Shown: piece by piece, positions 1 through 9,134 of the stretch
Layout: every line of letters starts with the position of its first letter
Numbering within the stretch: position 1 is the first letter of the stretch
DNA from: Thalassospira australica
GTDB taxonomy: Bacteria > Pseudomonadota > Alphaproteobacteria > Rhodospirillales > Thalassospiraceae
Direction of reading: 5' to 3'
Assembly: GCF_000763295.1 (NCBI RefSeq)
Contig: NZ_JRJE01000032.1
Location: 682,001-746,000, forward strand
DNA: 64,000 bases
Notes under the pieces: generated by a model
The model's database searches: none
What the model was told of the DNA's origin: nothing
Seen by the model: only the letters and a program-made list of their open reading frames with translations
Made by a program: the position numbers and the translations under genes

Positions 1-294
1 CACGGCGGTCTGATTGCGGGTCTTGCTGATATCGCCGGTGGTTTCGCCGGCTGGAGTCTGGTTGAGGCCGATCAGGGCATGCTGACAATCGAATATAAGC
101 TCAACATCGTTGCACCGGGCTTGGGGGATCATCTGCGGGCGGTTGGCGAAGTTGTTTCACGCGGTCGGTCGATCATTGTCACCCGCATTGATGTCTTTGG
201 TATGAGGAATGAGAATTCGGTTCTCTGTGCCACCTCGCTTCAGACGCTCAAGGTCATGAAGCTTCCATCGGAATTATTAAGTGATGCTGCATAA
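1..294 (+). CDS. PaaI-type hotdog thioesterase, 3' end only
   Basis: The reading frame is open from the first base to a TAA at 292-294, so the gene begins upstream of the window. The visible 97 residues start with HGGLIAGLADIAGGFAG, the pattern of the PaaI/acyl-CoA thioesterase family (HGG followed by an A-D-x-A-G helix), and continue as the beta-strands of a single hotdog domain (MLTIEYKLNIVAPG). Family members hydrolyse acyl-CoA thioesters in the cytosol. It lies 60 bp before the isovaleryl-CoA dehydrogenase gene on the same strand and may share its transcript. The substrate cannot be told from sequence. Confidence 0.75.
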   Translation, partial: HGGLIAGLADIAGGFAGWSLVEADQGMLTIEYKLNIVAPGLGDHLRAVGEVVSRGRSIIVTRIDVFGMRNENSVLCATSLQTLKVMKLPSELLSDAA

Positions 295-354
295 TCGCAG
301 GGATTATTCACTTTTATCAAATAACCAAACAGCACTCAGGGCAGGATAATCACC

Positions 355-1527
355 ATGGCATTTTTCGAATTTCCCGGACTGAAATTTGATCTTGGCGAGA
401 CCGCAAATGCGATCCGCGAAACCGTTTCGTCCTTTGCCGAGGCCGAAATCGCCCCGCGTGCGGCCGAGATCGATGAAACCAACCAGTTCCCGGGCGATCT
501 GTGGCGCAAATTCGGTGATCTTGGCCTGCTCGGCATGACCGTCTCCGAAGAAGATGGCGGCACCGGCCTTGGTTATCTCGAACATGTGATTGCCATGGAG
601 GAAATCAGCCGTGCCTCGGCCTCTGTCGCATTGTCCTATGGCGCGCATTCCAACCTGTGCGTCAATCAGATCAAACGCAACGCCACAGCGGAACAAAAGG
701 CCAAATACCTGCCCAAACTGATGACCGGCGAACATATCGGTGCGCTTGCCATGAGCGAGCCGGGCGCGGGTTCGGACGTGGTGTCGATGAAGCTGCGTGC
801 GGTGAAAAAGGGTGATCGTTACATCCTGAATGGCAATAAAATGTGGATCACCAACGGCCCGGATGCCGACACACTGGTGGTCTATGCCAAAACCGATCCT
901 GATCTTGGCGCCAAGGGCATTACCGCCTTTATCATCGAAAAAACATTCAAGGGATTCTCGACCGCGCAAAAGCTCGACAAGCTGGGGATGCGCGGCTCAA
1001 ACACTTGTGAACTGGTGTTTGAAGATTGCGAAGTGCCCGAGGAAAACATTCTGGGTCAGCTGAATGGCGGGGTGCGCGTTCTCATGAGTGGCCTTGATTA
1101 CGAACGGGCCGTTCTGGCCGCCGGTCCGACCGGGATCATGCGCGCCTGCATGGATGTGGTTGTGCCCTATATCCATGAACGCAAACAGTTCGGCAAGGCG
1201 ATTGGCGAGTTCCAGCTGATGCAGGGCAAGATTGCCGATATGTACACCACCATGAATGCGTGCCGCGCCTATGTTTACGAGGTCGCCAAGGCCTGTGACC
1301 GCGATGAAACCTCGCGCAAGGATGCGGCCGGTGTGATCCTGTATGCCGCCGAAAAAGCCACCTGGATGGCGCTTGAAGCCATTCAGACGCTGGGCGGTAA
1401 CGGCTATATCAATGAATATCCGACCGGCCGTCTGCTGCGCGATGCCAAGCTCTATGAAATCGGTGCCGGCACCAGCGAAATCCGCCGCATGCTGATTGGT
1501 CGCGAACTGTTTGGCGAAACCGCCTGA
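355..1527 (+). CDS. ivd: isovaleryl-CoA dehydrogenase
   Basis: Encodes 390 residues, the usual length of the acyl-CoA dehydrogenase family. The order is N-terminal helical domain (1-120), middle beta domain with the flavin motif MSEPGAGSD (about 134-142) and WITNG, then the C-terminal helical domain. [13 protein letters not shown] and the glutamate in [12 protein letters not shown] (near residue 246) match isovaleryl-CoA dehydrogenases, where the catalytic Glu sits on this helix rather than in the C-terminal YEGTS position; here that position reads YEIGAGTSE. It is therefore expected to oxidise isovaleryl-CoA to 3-methylcrotonyl-CoA in leucine breakdown, passing electrons to ETF. The rest of the leucine pathway is not visible; a thiolase gene follows after 47 bp. 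Confidence 0.85.
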   Translation: MAFFEFPGLKFDLGETANAIRETVSSFAEAEIAPRAAEIDETNQFPGDLWRKFGDLGLLGMTVSEEDGGTGLGYLEHVIAMEEISRASASVALSYGAHSNLCVNQIKRNATAEQKAKYLPKLMTGEHIGALAMSEPGAGSDVVSMKLRAVKKGDRYILNGNKMWITNGPDADTLVVYAKTDPDLGAKGITAFIIEKTFKGFSTAQKLDKLGMRGSNTCELVFEDCEVPEENILGQLNGGVRVLMSGLDYERAVLAAGPTGIMRACMDVVVPYIHERKQFGKAIGEFQLMQGKIADMYTTMNACRAYVYEVAKACDRDETSRKDAAGVILYAAEKATWMALEAIQTLGGNGYINEYPTGRLLRDAKLYEIGAGTSEIRRMLIGRELFGETA

Positions 1528-1574
1528 GCCCGACAAAACCGAAATTCGTCCCACAAAGAAAACGGACCCTGACC

Positions 1575-2762
<1,188 letters not shown>

Positions 2763-2810
2763 AGCAGTTTATAAGTGTTTTAAAAGTCTTTGATTGAGGG
2801 GTACCAACTT

Positions 2811-2867
2811 GTGCGAATTCACCCTATTTTGTCGCCAGAGATAACGCAGAAATAGGGAATTCGCGCG
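2811..2867 (+). promoter_or_regulatory. leader hairpin enclosing the carbonic-anhydrase ribosome site
   Basis: Two arms (2813-2829 and 2850-2864) can form about 15 base pairs with a two-base CA bulge on the left side and a 20-base loop. The right arm ends four bases before the ATG at 2868. The only ribosome-site candidate, AGGGA at 2854-2858, lies inside that arm, so the folded leader would hide it. The pairing is seen directly; regulation by folding is inference. Confidence 0.55.
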
Positions 2868-3485
2868 ATGCCAAAACGGACCGTCGACCGGATGCTTGCC
2901 GGGTTTAAAAGCTTCAAGGCGATGTATTACGAACAGCGCCCGGAGCGCGTCGAGGATCTGGTCAATATGGGCCAGAAACCCGAGGTTCTTCTGATTGCCT
3001 GTTCGGATTCACGTGTTGATCCCGCCATCCTGACCAACGCCGAACCGGGCGAGATGTTTGTCATTCGTAACGTGGCAAACCTTGTCCCGCCCTATGAGCC
3101 CGATGAAAATTATCACGGGACGTCCTCGGCGATTGAATTTGCGGTGCGCGACCTGAAGGTCAAGGACATCGTCATTCTCGGCCATTCGGCCTGCGGTGGC
3201 ATGCAGGCCCTGGTCGAGCACGGCGAAGCAGGCAAGGTGCCGGATCGGGACTTTATCGGCGAGTGGGTCAGCATGGCGAAATGCTGCCTGCATCATGGTC
3301 CGGATGTTGATGAAGTTTCCCGTCAGTCGGTGGCCAATTCGCTGGGCAACCTGATGACCTTCCCGTTCATCAAGGAACGGGTCGAGATCGGTGACCTCAA
3401 GCTGCATGGCTGGTGGTACGGCATGAAAGAAGGCATTCTTTGGCAGTATGACAGCGCCAAGGATGAATTTATTGAAGGGCTGTAG
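2868..3485 (+). CDS. beta-class carbonic anhydrase
   Basis: Encodes 205 residues with the beta-carbonic anhydrase zinc site: C45 and D47 in ACSDSRVDP, then HSACGG (His and Cys ligands near residues 104-107). It interconverts CO2 and bicarbonate in the cytosol. The upstream gene is a thiolase and the downstream one an acyl-CoA dehydrogenase, but each is separated by its own leader, so this is likely a single-gene unit. CO2 released by urease and decarboxylating steps encoded elsewhere in the window could be a source, which is inference. The start is fixed by the open frame and the ATG just after a strong hairpin. Confidence 0.9.
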   Translation: MPKRTVDRMLAGFKSFKAMYYEQRPERVEDLVNMGQKPEVLLIACSDSRVDPAILTNAEPGEMFVIRNVANLVPPYEPDENYHGTSSAIEFAVRDLKVKDIVILGHSACGGMQALVEHGEAGKVPDRDFIGEWVSMAKCCLHHGPDVDEVSRQSVANSLGNLMTFPFIKERVEIGDLKLHGWWYGMKEGILWQYDSAKDEFIEGL

Positions 3486-3548
3486 GCCCGGCAGCGTGCT
3501 TCTTATCTGATCGCATGGCCGGTGCTGCCCAAACGGGAGGGTGCCGCC

Positions 3549-4682
3549 ATGCGGTTGGAAGAACATCAGATCATGGTGCGCGATACCGCGCGCGAGTTCG
3601 CCGAAAATGAACTCAAACCCAATGCCGCAAAATGGGATACCCACCATACCTTCCCGGCCGAGGCTGTTGCCGGCCTGGGCGAGCTTGGCTTTTTGGGTAT
3701 GCTGGTACCCGATGAGTATGGCGGGGCGGGCATGGATCATGTTGCCTATGCGCTTGCCCTTGAAGAAATTGCCGCCGGTGACGGGGCAACATCGACCATC
3801 ATGTCGGTGCATAATTCGGTTGGCTGCATGCCGATCCTGAAATTCGGGTCTGATTCGCAAAAGCAGGAATTCCTTGTGCCCATGGCACAAGGCGAAAAGA
3901 TCGGCGCGTTCTGCCTGACCGAACCGCAGGCCGGATCGGACGCCAGTGCGCTTAAAACGCGTGCGGTGCGCGATGGCGATCACTGGATTATCAACGGTGC
4001 CAAGCAGTTCATCACATCGGGCTCCGAAGGTGATGTGGCGATTGTCTTTGCCGTCACCGACCCGGATGCGGGCAAACGCGGCATTTCCGCCTTTATCGTC
4101 CCGACCGATACGCCGGGCTATGTCGTATCCCGGGTTGAGGAAAAACTGGGTCAGAATGCCTCGGACACTTGCCAGATCACCTTTGTTGAATGCCGGGTTC
4201 CAGCGGAAAACATGCTGGGCGAGGAAGGGCAGGGTTATAAAATTGCCCTTGCCAACCTTGAAGGCGGGCGCATCGGCATTGCGGCGCAATCTGTCGGCAT
4301 GGCGCGTGCCGCGTTCGAGGCCGCCAAGGACTATGCCAACGAACGCGAAACATTTGGCAAAAAGATCATCGAACATCAGGCGGTGGCGTTTCGCCTGGCC
4401 GATATGGCGACCAAGATCGATGCCGCAAGGTTGTTGGTGCATCGCGCCGCAGAACTCCGTGATGATCACAAGCCCTGCCTGACCGAGGCCTGTATGGCGA
4501 AAATGTACGCGTCTGAAATTGCCGAGGAAGTCTGCTCGGCCGCGATCCAGATTCATGGCGGCTATGGCTATCTCAAGGACTTCCCGGTCGAACGCATCTA
4601 TCGCGATGTCCGGGTGTGCCAGATCTATGAGGGCACATCTGATATCCAGCGGATGGTAATTGCACGGGCATTGGCGGATTGA
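3549..4682 (+). CDS. short/branched-chain acyl-CoA dehydrogenase
   Basis: Encodes 377 residues starting with [18 protein letters not shown]. The start at 3549 is chosen because GGGAGGG lies seven bases upstream; an earlier in-frame start at 3522 has no comparable site. The family's three-domain plan is complete: [12 protein letters not shown] for flavin binding, FITSG, and the catalytic Glu in [11 protein letters not shown] near the C-terminus, the position used by short-, medium- and isobutyryl-CoA dehydrogenases. Isobutyryl-CoA or 2-methylbutyryl-CoA are plausible substrates. The stop is only two bases from the convergent hipA stop, so the hipBA segment abuts this gene directly. Confidence 0.85.
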   Translation: MRLEEHQIMVRDTAREFAENELKPNAAKWDTHHTFPAEAVAGLGELGFLGMLVPDEYGGAGMDHVAYALALEEIAAGDGATSTIMSVHNSVGCMPILKFGSDSQKQEFLVPMAQGEKIGAFCLTEPQAGSDASALKTRAVRDGDHWIINGAKQFITSGSEGDVAIVFAVTDPDAGKRGISAFIVPTDTPGYVVSRVEEKLGQNASDTCQITFVECRVPAENMLGEEGQGYKIALANLEGGRIGIAAQSVGMARAAFEAAKDYANERETFGKKIIEHQAVAFRLADMATKIDAARLLVHRAAELRDDHKPCLTEACMAKMYASEIAEEVCSAAIQIHGGYGYLKDFPVERIYRDVRVCQIYEGTSDIQRMVIARALAD

Positions 4683-4684
4683 GC

Positions 4685-6004
4685 TTAAATCTCTTTTGGC
4701 AGCTTAAGGCTTTCGAGGCGCCGGTTTATTGCCTTCTGAACGGAGACGTGAATGTCGTCCGGGAAATCGTCCGGCAGCGCTCTTTCAAGTTTTGAAATGG
4801 CTTTGGGTGCTGTTTCGATAAGTTCGTCAATCGTACCCAGAATGATTTCTCTTGGCAGGCCTGCGGTGTCGGACGTCTGGATGAAGTGGCGCGCGTGAAT
4901 TTCGTCAATTCGATAGTGGCGGCTGTTGCCAACAGACATTGCCAGTTTCATCTGGCGTCGTGTGATTTGGTTCGCGTCCAGGCATGGTTGTGTTGTCAGT
5001 ACGTCATAGAACGGTGTGAGCGAATAGCCTCCACCGGGGCCCAAGAAAACACTAAAATTTTTGGCGTGACCATCGGTTGCGCCAATCAACCAGAAAAGGA
5101 TCTGTGCCTTGAGAAAGCGAATTTGATCATCGGCGGGATTATCACTTCCCTTAAGGAAGGCAAGAATATCGGTAATCCCCGGACCGCCTTGATTTTGATA
5201 TTTCATCGTTGGCGGGATCGAGAGAGCTTGGCAGCAGTCTTCTTGCGGCAGACGAAGCAGTCGCCCATCTTTTGTCCAGCGTCTATCAAACCTCTCGATG
5301 ACAAGGGCTTTGGTTTTGCCAAAGATCTTGATTTCTGCATTGTTAACCGGAAGGCCAAATGCTTTGAGAAGTTGGAGGCAATAAAACTCGTTTTCAACAC
5401 TGTTCGTTAGGTCAAGATCCTCTGGTAGATGCCCGATTTGAGTTTTGAAAAGGTGTGTTGTTGGGGTTGTACCTTTTGGTTTTAGCCATCTTCCCTCGTG
5501 GTGAAGAAAAGCGGTCTTTTCCTGCACACCAGCTACGGAAATTCGGAAATCGTCGTCCTGTTGAAGTCCTAGTGGTGTTCGCGCCAAATTGTTGAGAATT
5601 TTTTCAATTTCCTGTTCGGAAACGGGTTCTCCATCAATTGTGGTGCTGTCGGTGCTTGGTGGGGTTTCATCGGGCATAAATTGAAGGGCACCGACGCAAT
5701 CGCGCCCAATTGCTGCAAGTAGGTTGTAAGCATCAGTTCCCCGTGCCCCAACCTTTTCAGCCACGCGTCTGCGTAGAAGATCGGAGTCGGGCAGCAGGTT
5801 GTCGAACACAGCGACTACGGGCTCGCCACGATAGGTGTCTTCCCGAAGTGGTAGAGAGAGGGATATAGGAAAGGTGTGTTCCCAGTTTAACCAGCTCTCA
5901 TCGTATGCGAATTTTATCGCGCCGTTAGGCTGTTTATTGAGCTGCCCGACTAGGCGGTTATTGAGATAAACGTTTAACGGGGCATGTGTGGCTTTTCGTG
6001 GCAC
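4685..6004 (-). CDS. hipA: HipA-family serine/threonine kinase toxin
   Basis: Encodes 439 residues, almost the length of E. coli HipA. The N-terminal HipA_N domain (about 8-110) carries FDNLLPDSDLLRRRV. S156 in RISVAGVQEKTA aligns with the autophosphorylated serine of E. coli HipA. D311 in ATDGHAKNFS and D334 in FYDVL match the catalytic and metal-binding aspartates, so the kinase looks intact. Known HipA proteins phosphorylate aminoacyl-tRNA synthetases such as GltX and induce growth arrest. The GTG start shares one base with the hipB stop (TAGTG), implying coupled translation. The gene is AT-richer than the flanking acyl-CoA dehydrogenase, a sign of acquisition. Confidence 0.92.
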   Translation of the reverse strand: MPRKATHAPLNVYLNNRLVGQLNKQPNGAIKFAYDESWLNWEHTFPISLSLPLREDTYRGEPVVAVFDNLLPDSDLLRRRVAEKVGARGTDAYNLLAAIGRDCVGALQFMPDETPPSTDSTTIDGEPVSEQEIEKILNNLARTPLGLQQDDDFRISVAGVQEKTAFLHHEGRWLKPKGTTPTTHLFKTQIGHLPEDLDLTNSVENEFYCLQLLKAFGLPVNNAEIKIFGKTKALVIERFDRRWTKDGRLLRLPQEDCCQALSIPPTMKYQNQGGPGITDILAFLKGSDNPADDQIRFLKAQILFWLIGATDGHAKNFSVFLGPGGGYSLTPFYDVLTTQPCLDANQITRRQMKLAMSVGNSRHYRIDEIHARHFIQTSDTAGLPREIILGTIDELIETAPKAISKLERALPDDFPDDIHVSVQKAINRRLESLKLPKEI

Positions 6005-6255
6005 TAGAATATGTCCTCAATATCGGACGAGGTACTCTGAGACCGGGGATGAATTCTAAGTTCGAGCTCAAGTGCAGCAAGGACGGTCAAAATGGTGTCC
6101 ATGCGTGCTGCGGGATTGCCGGTTTCAATGAGAGAGATCGTTTCCTGTCTCAGATTAGACTTCTTCCCAAGCATAGTCTGGCTCCAGCCGCGGGCTTTTC
6201 GCGCGCGACGGATGGAGTTGCCAATCTGCTTTGGTGTGCGTGCCAATTCGTTCAT
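6004..6255 (-). CDS. hipB: HipB-like XRE antitoxin
   Basis: Encodes 83 residues from the ATG at 6255; a TTG at 6291 in the same frame would add 12 residues but has no better ribosome site. Residues 8-60 form a helix-turn-helix of the XRE/Cro type (IGNSIRRARKARGWSQ then LRQETISLIETG). It should bind and neutralise HipA and repress the hipBA promoter. Its stop codon overlaps the hipA start by one base. Palindromes at 6297-6322 directly upstream are the likely operator. The C-terminal tail SSDIEDIF is acidic and probably flexible. Confidence 0.88.
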   Translation of the reverse strand: MNELARTPKQIGNSIRRARKARGWSQTMLGKKSNLRQETISLIETGNPAARMDTILTVLAALELELRIHPRSQSTSSDIEDIF

Positions 6256-6296
6256 ACACACAATTATGTGCTGTTTCTTATAATTAGGCAATATCG

Positions 6297-6322
6297 ATTA
6301 TGGCGCATAATCATAATTTATG
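6297..6322. promoter_or_regulatory. candidate HipB operator palindromes
   Basis: Two abutting perfect inverted repeats lie 42-67 bases upstream of the hipB ATG: ATTATG-GCG-CATAAT at 6297-6311 (extendable by one G:C pair on each side) and CATAA-T-TTATG at 6312-6322. The shared half-site CATAA(T) repeats in an AT-rich stretch, as expected for an autoregulatory XRE repressor. The sequences are not the E. coli HipB consensus (TATCC-N8-GGATA). Confidence 0.5.
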
Positions 6323-6547
6323 TCATTTGGATAATAATTTAATTTTATGCGAAATGGCGAATAAGTGATTAAGCACGTTGGCAGGAGGCATCGCCTCGCT
6401 CTGCATCAAGCGCTGGGCGGTGTCAAATACCGTGACGGCAGAACCAGTGCGTGGGTTACGGTCTCCAGCAGTTTCAGGGTGGTTACCAGACAAACGGTAG
6501 TCTTGATTGAGCTTGAGGCGTGAGCCTGTCTGATCGAAATCATCCAA
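6323..6547 (-). CDS. short open frame of unknown status
   Basis: A 74-codon frame (MDDFDQTGSRLKLNQDYRLS...) ends just upstream of the hipB operator region. I recognise no domain and see no ribosome site. It could be the tail of a decayed gene brought in with hipBA, or non-coding. The 6330-6560 stretch holds nothing else I can name. Confidence 0.2.
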   Translation of the reverse strand: MDDFDQTGSRLKLNQDYRLSGNHPETAGDRNPRTGSAVTVFDTAQRLMQSEAMPPANVLNHLFAISHKIKLLSK

Positions 6548-6571
6548 ACGACAATGTTGATGTTAGTGCTA

Positions 6572-7057
6572 TCATCCTTGTTCAGGCTTGAGGTGAGGAT
6601 GATTTACGGGAGGCGGGGCAAAGCGATCAAGGAAACGTTCGGCGCGCGGCAAGGCATCGTGGAGAAATTGTTTTGGTTCGCGTAGCCACAGCCCATCGAA
6701 TTGCCGTGATTTTTCTTCGGAAATCAGGACGTGGCGCGGGATTGGTTTAATCTCTGCATCCCAGCCAGCCCAACGTTGGCGCGCGCGGCGAAAATAGTGG
6801 TCGATGAATTTTTGACGATGGCTGTAGCCGTGATAGTCGAAAACCCAGTTATCCCAAGCAATGAGAATATGATTGCCGGTAAAGCTTGCGTGCGGATGAA
6901 GCCATAGAGGCGTCATGTCGTCCGTGCCATAACGCATGAGAAATGCATGGGCAAGGATGTGGCAGGCGCCGCAGGCAAAGAAGACGCGATCGGGTAGGTT
7001 CCAGCGCATCACCGGATCACTCTTGCGGTAGTTTGGTATTCTTGGCTGGTACATCAT
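6572..7057 (-). CDS. uncharacterised protein with a Cys-His-Asp pattern
   Basis: Encodes 161 residues from the ATG at 7057 (AGGG six bases upstream); a TTG two codons earlier is less likely. I cannot assign a family. Counting from the ATG, the protein has C29 and C32 in FFACGACHILAHAF, H63 in FTGNHILIAWDNW and D74 in VFDYHGYS. A Cys on a helix followed by a strand His and then Asp resembles the transglutaminase/papain-like fold, so a cysteine peptidase or amidase is possible; this is inference from spacing only. There is no signal peptide or membrane segment. It begins two bases after the stop of a pspF-like remnant, suggesting its ancestral position was downstream of a pspF gene. Confidence 0.6.
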   Translation of the reverse strand: MMYQPRIPNYRKSDPVMRWNLPDRVFFACGACHILAHAFLMRYGTDDMTPLWLHPHASFTGNHILIAWDNWVFDYHGYSHRQKFIDHYFRRARQRWAGWDAEIKPIPRHVLISEEKSRQFDGLWLREPKQFLHDALPRAERFLDRFAPPPVNHPHLKPEQG

Positions 7058-7059
7058 GC

Positions 7060-7149
7060 TCAACCCTGATGCTTTGGCGATAATCCATGCTTTTCAAGCA
7101 ATCTTCGGAGCTGGTGGTGGTTCAGGTCAAGCGCCTTGGCGGATTGATG
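7060..7149 (-). pseudogene. 3' remnant of a pspF-like regulator gene
   Basis: The minus strand reads HQSAKALDLNHHQLRRLLEKHGLSPKHQG and then TGA. The complete PspF at 9135-10160 ends [20 protein letters not shown] before its tail. Over the 57 best-matching bases there are nine differences, six of them silent, so this is a diverged coding copy of the Fis-type DNA-binding helix-turn-helix. Nothing upstream of it codes for the rest of the protein; a terminator and the barrel gene lie there instead. Confidence 0.7.
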
Positions 7150-7163
7150 GGCTGAGAATAGCA

Positions 7164-7192
7164 AAGGGGCACGCGATACAAACGTGCCCCTT
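7164..7192 (-). terminator. terminator after barrel gene 1
   Basis: A perfect 10-bp stem, AAGGGGCACG (7164-7173) with CGTGCCCCTT (7183-7192), and a 9-base loop, followed on the minus strand by TTTGCTATTCT. It lies 33 bases past the stop of the 7225-8004 gene. Confidence 0.6.
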
Positions 7193-7224
7193 GTGTGCTG
7201 TATGGTCGTCAAGCGGTGTGGTGA

Positions 7225-8004
7225 TCAGAATTGATATTGTAGGCCGAGCAGGACTTCATGGGCCTGCAGGTCAAAACGTGCTTCTCGCTCAAAGGTATTT
7301 GGTGTGCCGGCACCGGTCACAAAGTTTTTGCTCGCACGTGCTTCGCCCATGTCGATAAAGCGATAGGAAAGGTCGATTTTCCAGCGGTCTGTGATGGCGT
7401 AGTTCAGGCCAGCCCCAACTTGCCATGCGAGATCATTATGGGTTGCGCCAAAATGCGTTTCACCATTGGCGAATACAAGGTCTTTGGTCTTGTTGCGTGA
7501 CCATCCGATACCGCCCTGTAAATAAGGGGAAAATGCCCCCGTCTTGATCCCGGCTGCCGCCATCGGGTCGACATAAACATTCAGCATTGTCGACCAGTTC
7601 GATGTTTTGAAAGTGTTTGCGCTCAAACGGTTTGCCGCTTTGTTGGCAATGCCGTCTGCGTCGGTGTAGCTTTCTGCCTCGGTCAGGCCATCGCGATAGG
7701 ACAGTGTCATATCCGTGCGCAAGAAGCTGTTCAGCTGCAGGCCCGCGCCGATCTGATAGCGGGCGCCATTTTGCGACGAGTTCGCGATAACATCGCGTTC
7801 CGGGGTGGCGTCAAGCAGGTCTGCATTATCGTCAACAGTGCTGGAATATCCCAGATCTGCACGCAGATACGGGGCAAAAAGCCACTCGTTATCTGCATGT
7901 GCGGGGGTGCTTGCCCCGGTAATGCTTAAAAGCGCAATGGCGCTGATAATCGCTGTCTGGCAAAGACGGGATAATTTTGCTGGTACTGAAGATTGTGAAT
8001 GCAT
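7225..8004 (-). CDS. outer-membrane beta-barrel protein (paralogue 1)
   Basis: Encodes 259 residues. Residues 1-37 form a signal peptide ending in PAHA-D. The mature part alternates short amphipathic strands (YLRADLGYSS, RTDMTLSYRDGL, FSPYLQGGIGWSR, LAWQVGAGLNYAITDRWKIDLSYRFID) and ends in LLGLQYQF; a terminal Phe is the outer-membrane assembly signal. It fits the small OmpA/opacity-like barrel group (eight strands expected). It is about half identical by eye to the next gene, 8215-8961, so the pair arose by duplication. Four decamer repeats sit about 90-125 bases upstream of its start. Confidence 0.85.
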   Translation of the reverse strand: MHSQSSVPAKLSRLCQTAIISAIALLSITGASTPAHADNEWLFAPYLRADLGYSSTVDDNADLLDATPERDVIANSSQNGARYQIGAGLQLNSFLRTDMTLSYRDGLTEAESYTDADGIANKAANRLSANTFKTSNWSTMLNVYVDPMAAAGIKTGAFSPYLQGGIGWSRNKTKDLVFANGETHFGATHNDLAWQVGAGLNYAITDRWKIDLSYRFIDMGEARASKNFVTGAGTPNTFEREARFDLQAHEVLLGLQYQF

Positions 8005-8090
8005 TGTGTAGCCCTAAACCGCAAGGAAATCTGTGCGTCCCAGATACCCATCAGGCAGGGGCAATACAACAGCAATGTACTGTATGTCAG

Positions 8091-8130
8091 GATTGGTCAG
8101 GATTGGTCAGGATTGGTCAGGATTGGTGAG
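8091..8130. repeat. four-copy 10-bp tandem repeat upstream of barrel gene 1
   Basis: GATTGGTCAG is repeated at 8091, 8101 and 8111, with a one-base variant (GATTGGTGAG) at 8121; partial units flank it (TCAG before, GATTG after). It lies in the promoter region of the minus-strand gene that starts at 8004. The period equals roughly one helical turn, so all copies face the same side of the DNA. Confidence 0.95.
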
Positions 8131-8165
8131 GATTGCTGTATTGTTAGGGCAGGTCGCTGGCGATC

Positions 8166-8191
8166 AAAGAGCACTGTAAGTCGTGCTCTTT
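8166..8191 (-). terminator. terminator-like hairpin after barrel gene 2
   Basis: AAAGAGCAC (8166-8174) pairs perfectly with GTGCTCTTT (8183-8191) around an 8-base loop. It is 24 bases past the stop of the 8215-8961 gene. The T tract on the minus strand is short, so the terminator is weak or the hairpin is an mRNA 3' end. Confidence 0.5.
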
Positions 8192-8214
8192 GCCAGAATC
8201 AAATCTTGCCAAAA

Positions 8215-8961
8215 TCAGAATTGATATTGCAGACCAAGTAAAACTTCATGGGCTTGTACATCAAAACGCGTTTCATGCCTGAGCCTGTTTGGAGTGACGC
8301 CGTTTATGTAGTCCTTGCTGCCGCGTGCCTGACCCATATCGAGAAAGCGATAGGAAATATCAATTTTCCACTGATCGGTAAGACCGTAATTCAGGCCCGC
8401 ACCAATTTGCCAGGCAACATCATTGTGTGTTGCGCCTTCTACTGCTGCACTCGAGAACTTCATGGATTTCATGCTGTTTCTGGCCCAGCCGATACCGCCT
8501 TGCAGATAAGGTGAAAAGGCCCCGGTATCAATGCCGACCGCCGTTAATGGATCAACATAAAGATTGAGGAGGGTCGTTGTGTTCGAAACGTCGTGAAGTC
8601 CGTCTTGTGCGGCAAATTCCGTGCCGCTCGGGAAGCGGACAGTGTTCGCACGGGCCAGATTATCGCGGTAGGATACTGTCAGATCAGTGCGCAGAAATTC
8701 ACTAAGTTTTGCGCCGAACCCGGCTTGAAACCGGCCGCCGGTATGGGGGAACATATCAACGGCGTATGTATTGGTCGCATCGGAAAGTGTGCCGGTATTA
8801 TCAACTGTGTTGGAATAACCGGCATCAATGCGAAGATAGGGGGAGAATTGCCACCCCTCTTGCGCATGGGCTTTGTCTGTCAGAAAGGGACCGCTGATCA
8901 GCATAAAGATAAATGCTAGTCGCATCAAAAAAGGCGTTTTTTGTGGGTGACGCTTTATCAT
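8215..8961 (-). CDS. outer-membrane beta-barrel protein (paralogue 2)
   Basis: Encodes 248 residues with a signal peptide ending KAHA-Q at about residue 34. The mature barrel matches the 7225-8004 product strand for strand (YLRIDAGYSNTVDN, FLRTDLTVSYRDNL, NLYVDPLTAVGIDTGAFSPY, LQGGIGWARN, AWQIGAGLNYGLTDQWKIDI) and the last eleven residues, HEVLLGLQYQF, are identical in both. Differences concentrate in predicted extracellular loops, as expected for barrels that diversify at the surface. It lies downstream of pspF on the same strand, separated by 173 bp and its own leader. The function is unknown; no peptidoglycan-binding OmpA domain is attached. Confidence 0.85.
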   Translation of the reverse strand: MIKRHPQKTPFLMRLAFIFMLISGPFLTDKAHAQEGWQFSPYLRIDAGYSNTVDNTGTLSDATNTYAVDMFPHTGGRFQAGFGAKLSEFLRTDLTVSYRDNLARANTVRFPSGTEFAAQDGLHDVSNTTTLLNLYVDPLTAVGIDTGAFSPYLQGGIGWARNSMKSMKFSSAAVEGATHNDVAWQIGAGLNYGLTDQWKIDISYRFLDMGQARGSKDYINGVTPNRLRHETRFDVQAHEVLLGLQYQF

Positions 8962-9134
8962 CTGACAGCCTGCATCTGTTGATTTTATGATTGTTGACCG
9001 GAAAAGCTATGCAATTTCAGGTATATATTCCACAGAGCGCATTTACATGCAATAAAAAAATAACAATCAAGAGTTGCCGTTTTTCGGAGATGTAATCGCG
9101 AGGATTTATCAGGCGATTGGTCTTTTTTGCGTTT

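Noticed and set aside
3009-4556. 515-codon minus-strand open frame over carbonic anhydrase and acyl-CoA dehydrogenase
   Set aside because: It opposes two clear genes with intact motifs. The translation is rich in His, Gly, Arg and Phe as expected for the complement of GC-biased coding DNA, and shows no domain.
6371-6420. Plus-strand GGIASLC resembling the thiolase C-terminus
   Set aside because: Only seven residues agree and the sequence around them does not continue as thiolase; a chance match.
8091-8130. Possible CRISPR-like repeat
   Set aside because: The 10-bp units abut without spacers and there are no cas genes; it is a simple tandem repeat.
7725-8961. Barrel genes as porins of the OmpA type with a peptidoglycan-binding domain
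   Set aside because: Both proteins end at the barrel with a terminal Phe and have no OmpA C-terminal domain.
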